Below are positions 22,715-31,406 of a stretch of DNA of 64,000 bases, one piece after another. The stretch lies in the NCBI GenBank assembly GCA_017517965.1, contig JAFWXR010000005.1, positions 1 through 64,000 of the forward strand, given 5' to 3'. This DNA comes from Clostridia bacterium (lineage in GTDB: Bacteria > Bacillota > Clostridia > Oscillospirales > Feifaniaceae). Each line of letters begins with the position of its first letter. The stretch's first letter is position 1. The notes below the pieces were generated by a model. The model was not told the origin of the DNA. It worked only from the letters and a program-made list of their open reading frames with translations, and ran no database searches. A program made the translations under genes and the position numbers.

Positions 22715-24040
22715 TTAAACAGCCTCCCCGTAAAGATCGTATTCTACAACTTCGGTTATTTTCACGGTTATGATTTCACCGATTTGAATGGGTGAAGATG
22801 CGGTAAAGAATATCTCACCGTCAACCTCGGGTGCATAGTAGCGTGACCTGCCGAACCAACATTCTGCAAGCCTGTCATACCCTTCGACCACGACGTCAAG
22901 TTCCTTACCGAGCAGTTTTTTATTCTTTTCGTCTGCAATACGGCAGGCGATTTTCTCAATTTCTTCCTTGCGGGCGTTTTTAACGTCCTCATCAATCTGA
23001 TTATCAAATTCTGCCGCAGGCGTACCCTCCTCGGCTGAGTAGGCGAAAACACCGACTTTGTCAAAACGAACCTTTTCCACAAAGTCACAGAGTGTCTTAA
23101 AATCCTCCTCACTCTCCCCGGGGAAGCCCGTGATAAAGGTGGTACGAAGTGATGCGTTTGGCATCTTCTCACGGATTTTTTCTATGGTTGAAAGAATTTC
23201 AGCCTGAGTTCCACGGCGTTTCATAGCCTTCAGCACGTTGTCCGATGCGTGCTGGAGAGGTAAATCAATGTAATTTACTATCTTGTCGTTTGACGCCATA
23301 ACGTCAATAAGTTCATCGGTAATACCGTCGGGATATGCGTATAAAATGCGAATCCATTTTATACCCTCAATCTCACACAGACGGGACAGAAGTTCGGGCA
23401 ATTTTCTCTCACTGTAGAGGTCAAGCCCGTAACGTGTCGTGTCCTGTGCAATGACGTTAAGTTCAAACACACCGTTTTCGGCAAGCGCCTTCGCTTCAGC
23501 CACGATTTCGTCAATCAAACGGCTGATAAACTTTCCTCTGATATAGGGGATTGCACAGTAACTGCAACGGTTGTCACACCCGTCGGCAATCTTGAGATAC
23601 GCCGTGTAGAAGGGTGTTGACAGAAGCCTGTCACCGCCGGGGGTATATTCACAAAGGGGTGCAAAATCACAGTATTTCTTGTGCTGTGAAACCGCCTTAA
23701 CTGCATCAACTATCTTATCCCTTGAGGCAATGCCCAAAAATGCATCAACCTCGGGAAGTTCATCTGCAATTTCATCCCTGTATCTCTGTGCAAGACAGCC
23801 CGACACGATTATGTGTGACACGGGTGTCGTATCATCAGCCTTGAGGGAAGCAACTTCAAGAATATTTTCTATCGCTTCTGCCTTTGCGGATTCGATGAAA
23901 CCGCAGGTATTTATAATAACAATCTCTGCTTTTGCAGGGTCGCCCACAAGCTCATACCCCGCAGATTTGAGGCTTGCAAGCATAATCTCGGCATCAACCT
24001 GATTTTTACTGCAACCCAGAGAAATCATTGCAACTTTCAT
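22715..24040 (-). CDS. rimO: Ribosomal protein S12 methylthiotransferase
   Basis: The 441-residue radical-SAM enzyme has the N-terminal UPF0004 domain with its iron-sulfur Cys (SLGCSKN, INTCGFIE, VSGCLAQ), the radical-SAM triad CDNRCSYC (about 148-155) and a C-terminal TRAM domain. The GCSKNQVD signature separates RimO from MiaB. The ATG at 24040 has AGGAG 8 bases upstream. It is the first gene of the operon rimO-pgsA-cysS-mrnC-yitT-yebC-GNAT. Confidence 0.96.
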   Translation of the reverse strand: MKVAMISLGCSKNQVDAEIMLASLKSAGYELVGDPAKAEIVIINTCGFIESAKAEAIENILEVASLKADDTTPVSHIIVSGCLAQRYRDEIADELPEVDAFLGIASRDKIVDAVKAVSQHKKYCDFAPLCEYTPGGDRLLSTPFYTAYLKIADGCDNRCSYCAIPYIRGKFISRLIDEIVAEAKALAENGVFELNVIAQDTTRYGLDLYSERKLPELLSRLCEIEGIKWIRILYAYPDGITDELIDVMASNDKIVNYIDLPLQHASDNVLKAMKRRGTQAEILSTIEKIREKMPNASLRTTFITGFPGESEEDFKTLCDFVEKVRFDKVGVFAYSAEEGTPAAEFDNQIDEDVKNARKEEIEKIACRIADEKNKKLLGKELDVVVEGYDRLAECWFGRSRYYAPEVDGEIFFTASSPIQIGEIITVKITEVVEYDLYGEAV

Positions 24041-24072
24041 TGACACTTCTCCTAATAATATATATCCAATAT

Positions 24073-24101
24073 ATTATAACTAATACAGAATCTTTTTTCA
24101 A
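24073..24101 (-). promoter_or_regulatory. Promoter of the rimO operon
   Basis: On the minus strand TTGAAA (24101-24096), 17 bases, then TATAAT (24078-24073). Confidence 0.85.
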
Positions 24102-24117
24102 GAGGGTACCTTTCTGT

Positions 24118-24146
24118 TTGACATAGTATAATTTATGTGATAGAAT
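24118..24146 (+). promoter_or_regulatory. Promoter of the glycosyltransferase operon
   Basis: TTGACA (24118-24123), 17 bases, then TAGAAT (24141-24146). It is back-to-back with the rimO promoter. Confidence 0.8.
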
Positions 24147-24165
24147 TTTTGTAACGGTTATAACA

Positions 24166-24204
24166 ATGGGGCGAGATCTGGTTACTTGCCCTGTTTCTAT
24201 GTAA
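24166..24204 (+). promoter_or_regulatory. Leader hairpin and 12-codon frame ahead of the glycosyltransferase
   Basis: GGGCGAG (24169-24175) pairs with CTTGCCC (24185-24191). A 12-codon frame from the ATG at 24166 stops at 24204, directly against the AAAGGGAGG ribosome site of the next gene. The small frame has no ribosome site of its own; whether it is translated is unknown. Confidence 0.35.
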
Positions 24205-24216
24205 AGGGAGGTAAAA

Positions 24217-25290
24217 ATGAAGATTTTGCTTGTTTCTCCCATTCCGCCACCGTACGGCGGTATAGCAAACTGGACGGTTATGATGCTTGACTACGTCAAA
24301 AGCACGGAGGACGTGATTGATACGGTCAACATCGCACCGAAAAAACGCTCGACGGAGGGGCGTACTCTTTTTGACAGAGTGGTTGTAAGCGGTTTTGATA
24401 TGCTGTCAAAAAGGCGGCTTCTCAAAAAGAAAATACTTGAAAGTAAGCCTGACGTTATTCATATGACGACGAGCGGTCAGCTTGCGATTTTCCGTGATAT
24501 TCTGCTACTTCGGACGGCAAGAAAACTCGGTGTGCCGACGGTCTATCACATAAGATTCGGAAGAACTGCCGAAATGGCTGAAAACGGCTCGAAAATGTGG
24601 CGTTTTTTTAAAAAGGCAATGGTGCTTGCATCTGCCGTTATGGCGATAGATGAAAAAACCTACGGTGCAATAAAAAAATACGTGCCCGAGGCAAACGTCT
24701 TTTGCGTGCCCAATCCGATAGATACGAAAAAATTGCCGCCTCTCTGCGAAAACGTGAAAAAACAGGTTGTTTTCGTGGGCTGGGTCATTGAAACCAAGGG
24801 CGTGAGCGAGCTTGTGCAGGCGTGGAATACGGTGGGTGAAAAATATCCCGATTACAATCTGCTTGTTGTCGGTCAGGCGTCGGCGGACTATCTGGAAAAG
24901 CTTAAAAGCCAAGCAAAAGTGGGAAATATAGAGTTTGCGGGTGAAATGCCTCACGATAAGGCACTCGATGCCGTAAACGAGAGCGAAGTGTTCATTCTGC
25001 CTAGTTATACGGAAGGGTTTCCCAATGCCGTGCTTGAAGCAATGACGCTGAAAAAATGCGTTGTGGCGACCGACGTGGGCGCAATCCCCGAAATGCTTGA
25101 CGGTGAATGCGGTATTCTCATAAAACCGCGCAGTGTGACAGAAATAGTGACGGCACTTGAAAAGGTTCTGAACTACAAAGAATTAAGAGAATGCACCTCT
25201 GAAAATGCACAGAATAAGGTGTGTAGACGGTATGAACTGAAATCAGTTTATGCCCGTTATAAAGAGATTTGGGACAGTGTAAAGGAGTAA
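24217..25290 (+). CDS. GT4-type glycosyltransferase
   Basis: The 357-residue GT-B enzyme has the N-terminal glycine-rich [12 protein letters not shown] acceptor loop (about 8-19) and the C-terminal donor site [18 protein letters not shown] (about 264-281) with the E-x7-E pattern of family 4 transferases. It has no membrane segment and would act at the inner membrane face. It leads a three-gene unit with a nucleotide-sugar dehydrogenase and an epimerase, so its donor may be the UDP-sugar acid they make. Confidence 0.92.
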   Translation: MKILLVSPIPPPYGGIANWTVMMLDYVKSTEDVIDTVNIAPKKRSTEGRTLFDRVVVSGFDMLSKRRLLKKKILESKPDVIHMTTSGQLAIFRDILLLRTARKLGVPTVYHIRFGRTAEMAENGSKMWRFFKKAMVLASAVMAIDEKTYGAIKKYVPEANVFCVPNPIDTKKLPPLCENVKKQVVFVGWVIETKGVSELVQAWNTVGEKYPDYNLLVVGQASADYLEKLKSQAKVGNIEFAGEMPHDKALDAVNESEVFILPSYTEGFPNAVLEAMTLKKCVVATDVGAIPEMLDGECGILIKPRSVTEIVTALEKVLNYKELRECTSENAQNKVCRRYELKSVYARYKEIWDSVKE

Positions 25291-25294
25291 AACA

Positions 25295-26614
25295 ATGAAT
25301 TTATACGAGAAAATCTTAAACAGAGAAGAAAAAATATCTCTGGTCGGACTCGGCTACGTAGGTATGCCTATTGCAGTTGCTTTTGCAAAAAAGGCTGACG
25401 TTATAGGTTTTGACTTAAACAGCAAAAAAATTCAGTTGTATAAAGAGGGTATCGACCCCACCAAAGAAGTCGGCGATGAGGTTATATCAAAAACGACGGT
25501 GGAATTTACGAGTGATGAAGCAAAACTCCGTGAGGCAAAATTTCACATCGTTGCGGTGCCCACACCCGTAAACGACAATCATACTCCCGACCTCACACCC
25601 GTTGAAAGTGCGAGTGCAATAGTCGGCAGAAATCTCACCAAGGGAAGCATCGTCGTGTACGAATCGACGGTATATCCCGGTGTTACCGAGGACGTCTGTG
25701 TACCCATACTTGAAAGGGAATCGGGGCTTAAATGCGGTGTTGATTTCAAGGTGGGCTACAGTCCCGAGCGTATCAATCCCGGTGATAAGGTGCACCGTCT
25801 TGAAACGATAGTAAAAATCGTTTCGGGTATGGACGAGGAAACGCTTGACACTGTTGCAAAGGTCTACGGGCTTGTTGTCGATGCAGGCGTTTACAGGGCG
25901 GAAAGCATAAAGGTTGCCGAGGCTGCAAAGGTTATCGAAAACAGTCAGCGTGACATAAATATTGCATTTATGAACGAGCTTTCCATAATATTCAACAAGA
26001 TGGGCATTGACACGCAGGCAGTGCTCAGGGCTGCAGGCACGAAGTGGAACTTTTTAGGCTTTTATCCGGGTCTTGTCGGCGGTCACTGCATAGGCGTTGA
26101 CCCCTATTATCTCACCTATAAGGCTGAACAGATTGGTTACCACAGCCAGATTATTCTGGCAGGTCGCCGTATAAACGACGATATGGGCAAATACGTTGCC
26201 GAAAACGTAGTAAAAAATCTTATTCAGGCAGATATATCGATAAAAAATGCAAAGGTTGCCATTTTGGGCTTTACCTTTAAGGAAAACTGTCCCGATACGA
26301 GAAATACCAAGATAATGGATATCGTAAGGGAGCTTAACGAATACGGTATAAATCCCGTTATTGCCGACCCGCAGGCAGATTCTGCGGAGGCTAAAAGCCA
26401 CTACGGCATTGAATTTGAAGATATCAGCGATATTACGGGCTGTGACGCAGTCGTTCTTGCAGTCGGTCATGATGAGTTTACAAATCTTACTCAGGCTGAC
26501 TTTGACAGAATGTTTGCGAGTGATGATAACTCAAAGCGTGTCCTGCTCGACATCAAGGGCATACTTGACCGTGAGGCTTACGAAAAAGCAGGATATAATT
26601 ACTGGAGACTGTAA
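25295..26614 (+). CDS. Nucleotide-sugar dehydrogenase (WbpO/TviB/WbpA-like)
   Basis: The 439-residue enzyme has the NAD loop [12 protein letters not shown] (16-27) and the catalytic-Cys motif [12 protein letters not shown] (about 264-275), with the three-part UDP-glucose/GDP-mannose dehydrogenase layout. Relatives oxidise UDP-GlcNAc, UDP-GalNAc or UDP-ManNAc at C6 to the uronic acid. With the epimerase four bases downstream, the pair resembles TviB/TviC of Vi antigen and WbpO/WbpP, implying UDP-GalNAcA or UDP-GlcNAcA synthesis for a surface polymer. Confidence 0.92.
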   Translation: MNLYEKILNREEKISLVGLGYVGMPIAVAFAKKADVIGFDLNSKKIQLYKEGIDPTKEVGDEVISKTTVEFTSDEAKLREAKFHIVAVPTPVNDNHTPDLTPVESASAIVGRNLTKGSIVVYESTVYPGVTEDVCVPILERESGLKCGVDFKVGYSPERINPGDKVHRLETIVKIVSGMDEETLDTVAKVYGLVVDAGVYRAESIKVAEAAKVIENSQRDINIAFMNELSIIFNKMGIDTQAVLRAAGTKWNFLGFYPGLVGGHCIGVDPYYLTYKAEQIGYHSQIILAGRRINDDMGKYVAENVVKNLIQADISIKNAKVAILGFTFKENCPDTRNTKIMDIVRELNEYGINPVIADPQADSAEAKSHYGIEFEDISDITGCDAVVLAVGHDEFTNLTQADFDRMFASDDNSKRVLLDIKGILDREAYEKAGYNYWRL

Positions 26615-26617
26615 AAA

Positions 26618-27592
26618 ATGGCATATAAGAATCTCAAATTTCCCGAAAATTCACTCTTTCTCGTTACGGGCGGTGCAGGCTTTATCGGCTCGAATCTTTG
26701 TGAGGCGATACTGTCGATGGGTTACCGTGTAAGGTGTCTTGACGATCTTTCGACAGGAAGCAGGAAAAACGTTGACGAGTTTATTTCAAATCCCGCTTAT
26801 GAGTTTATCGAGGGGGATATAAAGGACCTTGACACCTGTATGAAGGCGTGCGAGGGTGTTGACTACGTTCTCAATCAGGCGGCGTGGGGAAGTGTGCCCC
26901 GTTCAATTGAAATGCCTCTGTTTTACTGCAAAAACAATATTGAGGGTACGCTCAATATGATGGAGGCGGCACGTGTTAAGGGTGTCAAAAAGTTTGTCTA
27001 TGCTTCGAGCTCGTCGGTCTACGGTGATGAGCCGAATCTTCCCAAAAAAGAGGGGAGAGAGGGTAATTTGCTCTCACCCTATGCACTGACCAAGCGTTGT
27101 GACGAGGAGTGGGGTAAACTTTACAAAAGCCTCTACGGTCTTGATACGTACGGTCTGCGCTATTTCAACGTTTTCGGCAGAAGGCAGAATCCCGACGGTG
27201 CGTATGCGGCGGTAATACCCAAGTTTTTAAAGCAACTTATACAGGGTGAAACGCCCACCATAAACGGTGACGGTAAGCAGTCGAGAGACTTTACTTATAT
27301 CGACAACGTCATAGAGGCAAATCTCAAAGCCTGTCTTGCATCGGGTGATGCGGCTGGTCAGGCGTATAATATCGCCTACGGCGGAAGAGAGTATCTTATC
27401 GACATCTATTACGGGCTTACACAGGCTCTCGGCATTGAGAGGGAGCCACTTTTCGGGCCCGACCGTAAGGGTGACATAAAGCACAGTAATGCGGATATAA
27501 GCAAGGCGAAGGAACTTCTCGGTTACGACCCCGAGTACAGCTTTGCAGACGGTATTAAACTTGCAATCGAGTGGTATAAGAACAATTTATAA
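26618..27592 (+). CDS. NAD-dependent UDP-sugar 4-epimerase (WbpP/TviC-like)
   Basis: The 324-residue extended short-chain dehydrogenase has TGGAGFIGSNL (about 18-28), SSSSVYGD with the catalytic Ser near 130, and the YxxxK pair in SPYALTKR. It most resembles UDP-GlcNAc/GlcNAcA C4-epimerases. It starts three bases after the dehydrogenase stop and closes the operon. No polymerase, flippase or further transferases are present, so the unit must serve a pathway encoded elsewhere. Confidence 0.92.
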   Translation: MAYKNLKFPENSLFLVTGGAGFIGSNLCEAILSMGYRVRCLDDLSTGSRKNVDEFISNPAYEFIEGDIKDLDTCMKACEGVDYVLNQAAWGSVPRSIEMPLFYCKNNIEGTLNMMEAARVKGVKKFVYASSSSVYGDEPNLPKKEGREGNLLSPYALTKRCDEEWGKLYKSLYGLDTYGLRYFNVFGRRQNPDGAYAAVIPKFLKQLIQGETPTINGDGKQSRDFTYIDNVIEANLKACLASGDAAGQAYNIAYGGREYLIDIYYGLTQALGIEREPLFGPDRKGDIKHSNADISKAKELLGYDPEYSFADGIKLAIEWYKNNL

Positions 27593-27597
27593 AAGAT

Positions 27598-27627
27598 AAA
27601 GACCTGTTTTTTAAACAGGTCTTTTTT
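27598..27627. terminator. Bidirectional terminator
   Basis: AAAGACCTGTTT pairs with AAACAGGTCTTT and runs into a T-tract on the plus strand and A-rich sequence on the other side. It serves the epimerase gene and the convergent exporter gene. Confidence 0.92.
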
Positions 27628-27631
27628 ATAT

Positions 27632-28090
27632 TCAAAACAACAGTGCGCCTGCGCCGTAGGTGACGAAGGCAACGATGATACCTGCCGTCAGCACGCCGAG
27701 TGCAATCGACGGCATTGCTTTTTTAAGTCGCATATCGAGCATGGCGGCAATGAGGGCACCCGTCCACGCACCCGTACCGGGTAAGGGGATGGCAACGAAT
27801 ACAAAAAGCCCCCAGAATTCGTACCTAAGCACCGTTTCCTTTTTATTTTCTGCCCTTTGTTCGAGACGGGTAACCACACCGTCAAGACGGGGCATTTTTC
27901 TTCTCATCCAGGCAAAAACCTTGCGGATGAACAAGATTATAAAGGGAACGGGGATTAAGTTGCCGATTATGGCAACGGGTATTGCAAGCCACGGCGAAAG
28001 ACCGGCGGCAACGCCGATTGGTATTGCACCGCGAAGTTCTATAACGGGTATCATTGATACCGCAAGTGTCATTAAAATTTTACCAAGCAA
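27632..28090 (-). CDS. Putative small multidrug-export protein (COG2426 family)
   Basis: The 152-residue membrane protein has four to five helices and the family signature IPVIELRGAIPIG near residue 15, with PLPGTGAWTGAL near 103. The name of the family is historical and its transport role is not established. The start is a TTG at 28090 with GGAGG nine bases upstream. Confidence 0.85.
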   Translation of the reverse strand: MLGKILMTLAVSMIPVIELRGAIPIGVAAGLSPWLAIPVAIIGNLIPVPFIILFIRKVFAWMRRKMPRLDGVVTRLEQRAENKKETVLRYEFWGLFVFVAIPLPGTGAWTGALIAAMLDMRLKKAMPSIALGVLTAGIIVAFVTYGAGALLF

Positions 28091-28176
28091 GAGGTATGTC
28101 CTCCGTTAAGTTTTATATCTTAATCTTAATATAAAACTTACCTTCTGTCAAATGCCTTCTTGCAAACTACGTTAAC

Positions 28177-28246
28177 GGGACGGATTTATCCGTCCTGCCA
28201 TTCAATGATTTTTGCCAAAGCAAAAATCTTCCTCAATTCCGAATTG
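28177..28246. repeat. Intergenic repeat B, copy 2
   Basis: The reverse complement repeats the order of copy 1 at 13275-13345: AATTCGGAATTG, the GATTTTTGC/GCAAAAATC hairpin, then GGACGGATAAATCC-type sequence. Its AATTCGGAATTGA end forms the last codons and stop of spoIIID. Confidence 0.75.
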
Positions 28247-28490
28247 ATTTACTGTATTTCTTCTTTGTCGCTTCGCCGCCTCTGATGTGGCGTTCGTCTT
28301 TGTTTTTCTGCAGAATGGGGGCAACCTGCGCGGCAAGCGAGGGACTTATCTCCTGCAGTCTGTCGGTGACGTCCTTATGTACGGTTGATTTTGATACCTT
28401 GAAAATTTTTGCACACTCACGGACGGTGCAACCGCTTTCTATTATATATTCTGCAAGAGTAATTGCCCGCTGGGCAATGTAGTCGTTCAC
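28233..28490 (-). CDS. spoIIID: Sporulation transcriptional regulator SpoIIID
   Basis: The 85-residue protein matches SpoIIID: a helix-turn-helix, TVRECAKIFKVSKSTVHKDV (about 22-41), followed by a basic C-terminal region used in DNA binding. SpoIIID switches gene expression in the mother cell during endospore formation, which places this genome in a spore-forming lineage. The start is a GTG at 28490 with GGAGG upstream. The last residues (SIRN) and the stop are encoded in an AATTCGGAATTGA repeat. Confidence 0.95.
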   Translation of the reverse strand: MNDYIAQRAITLAEYIIESGCTVRECAKIFKVSKSTVHKDVTDRLQEISPSLAAQVAPILQKNKDERHIRGGEATKKKYSKSIRN

Positions 28491-28719
28491 TTTTTAACCG
28501 CCTCCATAAATCTGCTTGGTAATTTATATGCGGAAAAAGAAAAAAACAGAACATCAAGTTCTTGATGATACCGACATCGAATATATCATAAACAGGAAAA
28601 AAGAGATTCCCTTCAGCGCGTAAACGGAAATTATGCCCCAAGTAAATTATTGACAGTTGATTTTTAGGAGTAAAATATGCCATACTATATATATTAAGTT
28701 TTGAAAGTGTGGACACCCT

Positions 28720-30180
28720 ATGAGAACAAGCGGAATCCTTATGCCCGTGTTTTCACTGCCGTCACCTTACGGTATCGGCACGTTTGGTAAAGAGGCATAC
28801 AGGTTTGTCGATTTTTTAGATAAAGCAGGGCAGAGTATGTGGCAGATTCTGCCACTCGGGCCGACGTCTTTCGGCGACTCGCCGTATCAGTCCTTTTCGT
28901 CATTTGCGGGAAATCCCTATTTTATCGACCCCGATATGCTTATTGAGGACGGTCTTCTGACGAAAAAACAGGTACAGAAGTTTGACTTTGGTACGGGTTG
29001 TAAAATAGATTACGGTAAATTATATGAAAACCGTCTGCCTATGCTCAAACTTGCATTTGAAAATTTCGTGCCCGATGCAGATTATAAAAAGTTCTGCAGT
29101 GATAATTCGTGGTGGCTTGAGGATTACGTGCTTTTTTCTGCCATAAAAGGCATCCATAACGGAAAGTGCTGGAGTGAGTGGGAGGAAGGTTACCGTCTTC
29201 GTGACGAAAAGACACTCTCCGAAGTCAAAGAAAAATATGCAGACACACTCCGATTTTACCGTTTTATTCAGTATGAATTTAATATTCAGTGGACGGCACT
29301 TAAAAAATATGCAAACAAAAAGGGCATAAAAATTATCGGCGACCTGCCGATATACGTTGCCTACGACAGTGCTGACGTATGGGCGGACACGAAGCAGTTT
29401 CTGCTTAAAGACGGTCTGCCGACGCTTGTGGCAGGCTGTCCCCCCGATGCTTTTTCAAAGGACGGTCAGTTGTGGGGCAATCCCATTTACGACTGGGAAT
29501 ATATGGAAAAAGACGGTTATAAGTGGTGGATACGCCGTATAAATTACGTTCTTGAACTGTATGACGTGGTGAGAATTGACCATTTCCGTGGCTTTGAATC
29601 GTTTTATGCAATTCCGTACGGCGATAAAACTGCAAAAAACGGCAAATGGATGAAGGGCCCCGATATGAAACTTTTTGAAAAACTCGGAAAACTTCCCATA
29701 ATTGCAGAGGACCTCGGTTTTATCACACCTCAGGTCAGAAAACTTTTGAAAAATTCGGGTTTCCCCGGTATGAAGGTGCTTCAGTTTGCCTTTGACACCC
29801 GTGAGGAGAGTGACTATCTGCCCCATAATTACGACAAAAACTGCGTCGTTTATACGGGCACTCACGACAACGACACCATTATCGGCTGGACGAAAACGGC
29901 AGACAAGGCTGACGTTGAAATGGCACGTCGCTATCTGCAGGTCGGTGACGAGGGCTTTAACTGGGCTATGATGAGGGCGGCACTTATGTCGGTTGCCGAC
30001 ACCGCAATTTTAATGATGCCCGACCTTCTCGGTCTCGGCAGCGAGGCGAGGATAAATACCCCCTCGAAACTCGGCGGTAACTGGAACTGGCGTATAGGCG
30101 AGGGTTGCACGAACGACTGGCTTGCCAAAATTCTGTACGACAATACACTTCTCTACGGAAGAATAAAAAAGCAAGGCTGA
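28720..30180 (+). CDS. malQ: 4-alpha-glucanotransferase (amylomaltase, GH77)
   Basis: The 486-residue enzyme transfers maltodextrin segments between glucan chains. The GH77 residues are visible: nucleophile Asp in VRIDHFRGFE (near 289), acid/base Glu in IIAEDLG and the third Asp in TGTHDND, plus GPTSFGDSPYQSFS near the N-terminus. The ribosome site is weak. It is a single-gene unit with its own terminator, and no other maltose genes are nearby. Confidence 0.96.
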   Translation: MRTSGILMPVFSLPSPYGIGTFGKEAYRFVDFLDKAGQSMWQILPLGPTSFGDSPYQSFSSFAGNPYFIDPDMLIEDGLLTKKQVQKFDFGTGCKIDYGKLYENRLPMLKLAFENFVPDADYKKFCSDNSWWLEDYVLFSAIKGIHNGKCWSEWEEGYRLRDEKTLSEVKEKYADTLRFYRFIQYEFNIQWTALKKYANKKGIKIIGDLPIYVAYDSADVWADTKQFLLKDGLPTLVAGCPPDAFSKDGQLWGNPIYDWEYMEKDGYKWWIRRINYVLELYDVVRIDHFRGFESFYAIPYGDKTAKNGKWMKGPDMKLFEKLGKLPIIAEDLGFITPQVRKLLKNSGFPGMKVLQFAFDTREESDYLPHNYDKNCVVYTGTHDNDTIIGWTKTADKADVEMARRYLQVGDEGFNWAMMRAALMSVADTAILMMPDLLGLGSEARINTPSKLGGNWNWRIGEGCTNDWLAKILYDNTLLYGRIKKQG

Positions 30181-30198
30181 TTGCTTTGCTTTTTTGTT
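30165..30198 (+). terminator. Terminator of malQ
   Basis: AAAAAGCAA pairs with TTTGCTTTTTT around the malQ stop codon, so the stem includes the last codons of the gene. Confidence 0.8.
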
Positions 30199-30248
30199 TG
30201 TGTTACAATACACTTCACAGAATATAAATCAAATAGGGGGAACATAAA

Positions 30249-31091
30249 ATGAAGTTAAAAAACTTCGTTGTTATGAATGTCGGCTGTATTCTTCTTTCGG
30301 CAGGAATTTACTTTTTTAAGATACCAAACGGGTTTGTGACGGGCGGTGTAAGCGGTGTGGGTACGCTTCTCGGCAGGATTTCACCGCTGTCTCCTGCAAC
30401 GTGGATATGGATTCTCAATATTACGCTTATGTTTGCAGGCTTTCTGTTTCTCGGCTGGCAGAATATTTTAAAAACGATTTACTGCAGTATGTTTTACTCG
30501 GCACTTACATATGTTTTTGAGATAGTTGCCCCGATTTCGTCGCCGCTTACGTCGCAACCGCTTCTTGAACTTGTCTACGCTATGCTTCTGACGTCTATCG
30601 GCTCGGCTATGATATTCAACAGCGACGCCTCTTCGGGCGGTACGGATATTGCGGCACTCATTTTAAAGAAGTTTACCAACCTTGACGTAGGAAAGGCGTT
30701 GCTTATTGTCGATTTCTTAGTTGCTGCAAGCTCGTTTGTCGTGTTCGGCATACAGGCAGGGCTTTTCTCCATACTCGGTCTGTTTGCAAAGGCTTTCCTT
30801 GTTGACAGCGTTATAGAAAGTCTTAATATCTGCAAATATTTCGTCATAATCACAACCAAGCGTGAAGAAATATCACAGTACATAATAGAAACGCTTCACC
30901 ACGGTGTCACCGTCAACGATGAGGTTGTGGGTGAGTTCACCAAAGAAAAAAAGGCGATGCTTCATACGGTGTGCAAACGCTCTGAGGCGGTAAAACTCAA
31001 AAAGAAGATTAAAGAAATTGACCCCAGTGCATTTATAATTGTCACTTCAAGCAGTGAAATTATCGGCCGTGGCTTCAGAAACGCCACCTGA
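30249..31091 (+). CDS. YitT-family membrane protein (DUF161 + DUF2179)
   Basis: The 280-residue protein has five to six membrane helices (about 5-190), the family motif NGFVTGGVSGVGTLL near 24 and SSGGTDIAAL near 125, then a soluble DUF2179 domain (about 205-275). It is a distant paralog of the protein at 19604. ATAGGGGGA precedes the ATG. A MITE-like element starts 12 bases after the stop and probably acts as terminator. Confidence 0.92.
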   Translation: MKLKNFVVMNVGCILLSAGIYFFKIPNGFVTGGVSGVGTLLGRISPLSPATWIWILNITLMFAGFLFLGWQNILKTIYCSMFYSALTYVFEIVAPISSPLTSQPLLELVYAMLLTSIGSAMIFNSDASSGGTDIAALILKKFTNLDVGKALLIVDFLVAASSFVVFGIQAGLFSILGLFAKAFLVDSVIESLNICKYFVIITTKREEISQYIIETLHHGVTVNDEVVGEFTKEKKAMLHTVCKRSEAVKLKKKIKEIDPSAFIIVTSSSEIIGRGFRNAT

Positions 31092-31103
31092 TACGTAAGG
31101 ATT

Positions 31104-31256
31104 GGGCGTATTCACTCAGGGATGAATCGGTTTTGGCTCGCTTCATAAAAAATTCCGTAATACAAAGTATTGCGGAATTTTTATTATTTTGTCTAAACGA
31201 AAAATTTCTGACCCAAAACTGCCTTTTGAGCGAATAATCCCTGAGCGAGCACGCCC
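31104..31256. mobile_element. MITE-like element, copy B (153 bp)
   Basis: The ends GGGCGTATTCACTCAGGG and (reverse complement) GGGCGTGCTCGCTCAGGG are inverted repeats. The core holds TTTTGG/CCAAAA arms and an AAATTCCG/CGGAATTT hairpin followed by a T-rich run, identical in order to copy A at 17451. It encodes no protein. Confidence 0.8.
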
Positions 31257-31283
31257 TTGCCTTGCTTTTTAATTTGTAGTATA

Positions 31284-31390
31284 ATGAATTCAACTTGGTT
31301 GAATTCAATGAATTGCCTATGGCATAAATTGAAATCTTCGATTTCATGAATTGAGCCTTACGGCTCATGAATTGCACTTCGTGCATTAAA
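31284..31390. repeat. Array of five short hairpins, each led by ATGAATT or a variant
   Basis: The stretch consists of consecutive mini-hairpins: TTCAACTTGGTTGAA, TGCCTATGGCA, GAAATCTTCGATTTC, GAGCCTTACGGCTC and TGCACTTCGTGCA, separated by ATGAATTG-like spacers. With the element before it, this fills the 315-base gap ahead of rmuC. It ends 16 bases before the rmuC start, so it would form the rmuC 5' leader. Confidence 0.8.
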
Positions 31391-31406
31391 CTTTACGGAG
31401 GATAAT

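Noticed and set aside
24169-24191. Leader hairpin of the glycosyltransferase unit as a terminator
   Set aside because: No T-tract follows and the ribosome site comes directly after, so termination is unlikely.
28528-28623. 31-codon frame (MRKKKKTEHQVL...) between spoIIID and malQ
   Set aside because: Lys-rich and in frame, but it has no ribosome-binding site or clear promoter and I recognise no homolog; not enough to call a gene.
28650-28676. TTGACA followed by TAAAAT as a malQ promoter
   Set aside because: The spacing is only 15 bases and the ribosome site of malQ is also weak, so the promoter cannot be placed with confidence.
31284-31390. Hairpin array considered as a CRISPR array
   Set aside because: The units are only about 20 bases, the stems differ and the spacers are the constant part; there are no cas genes.
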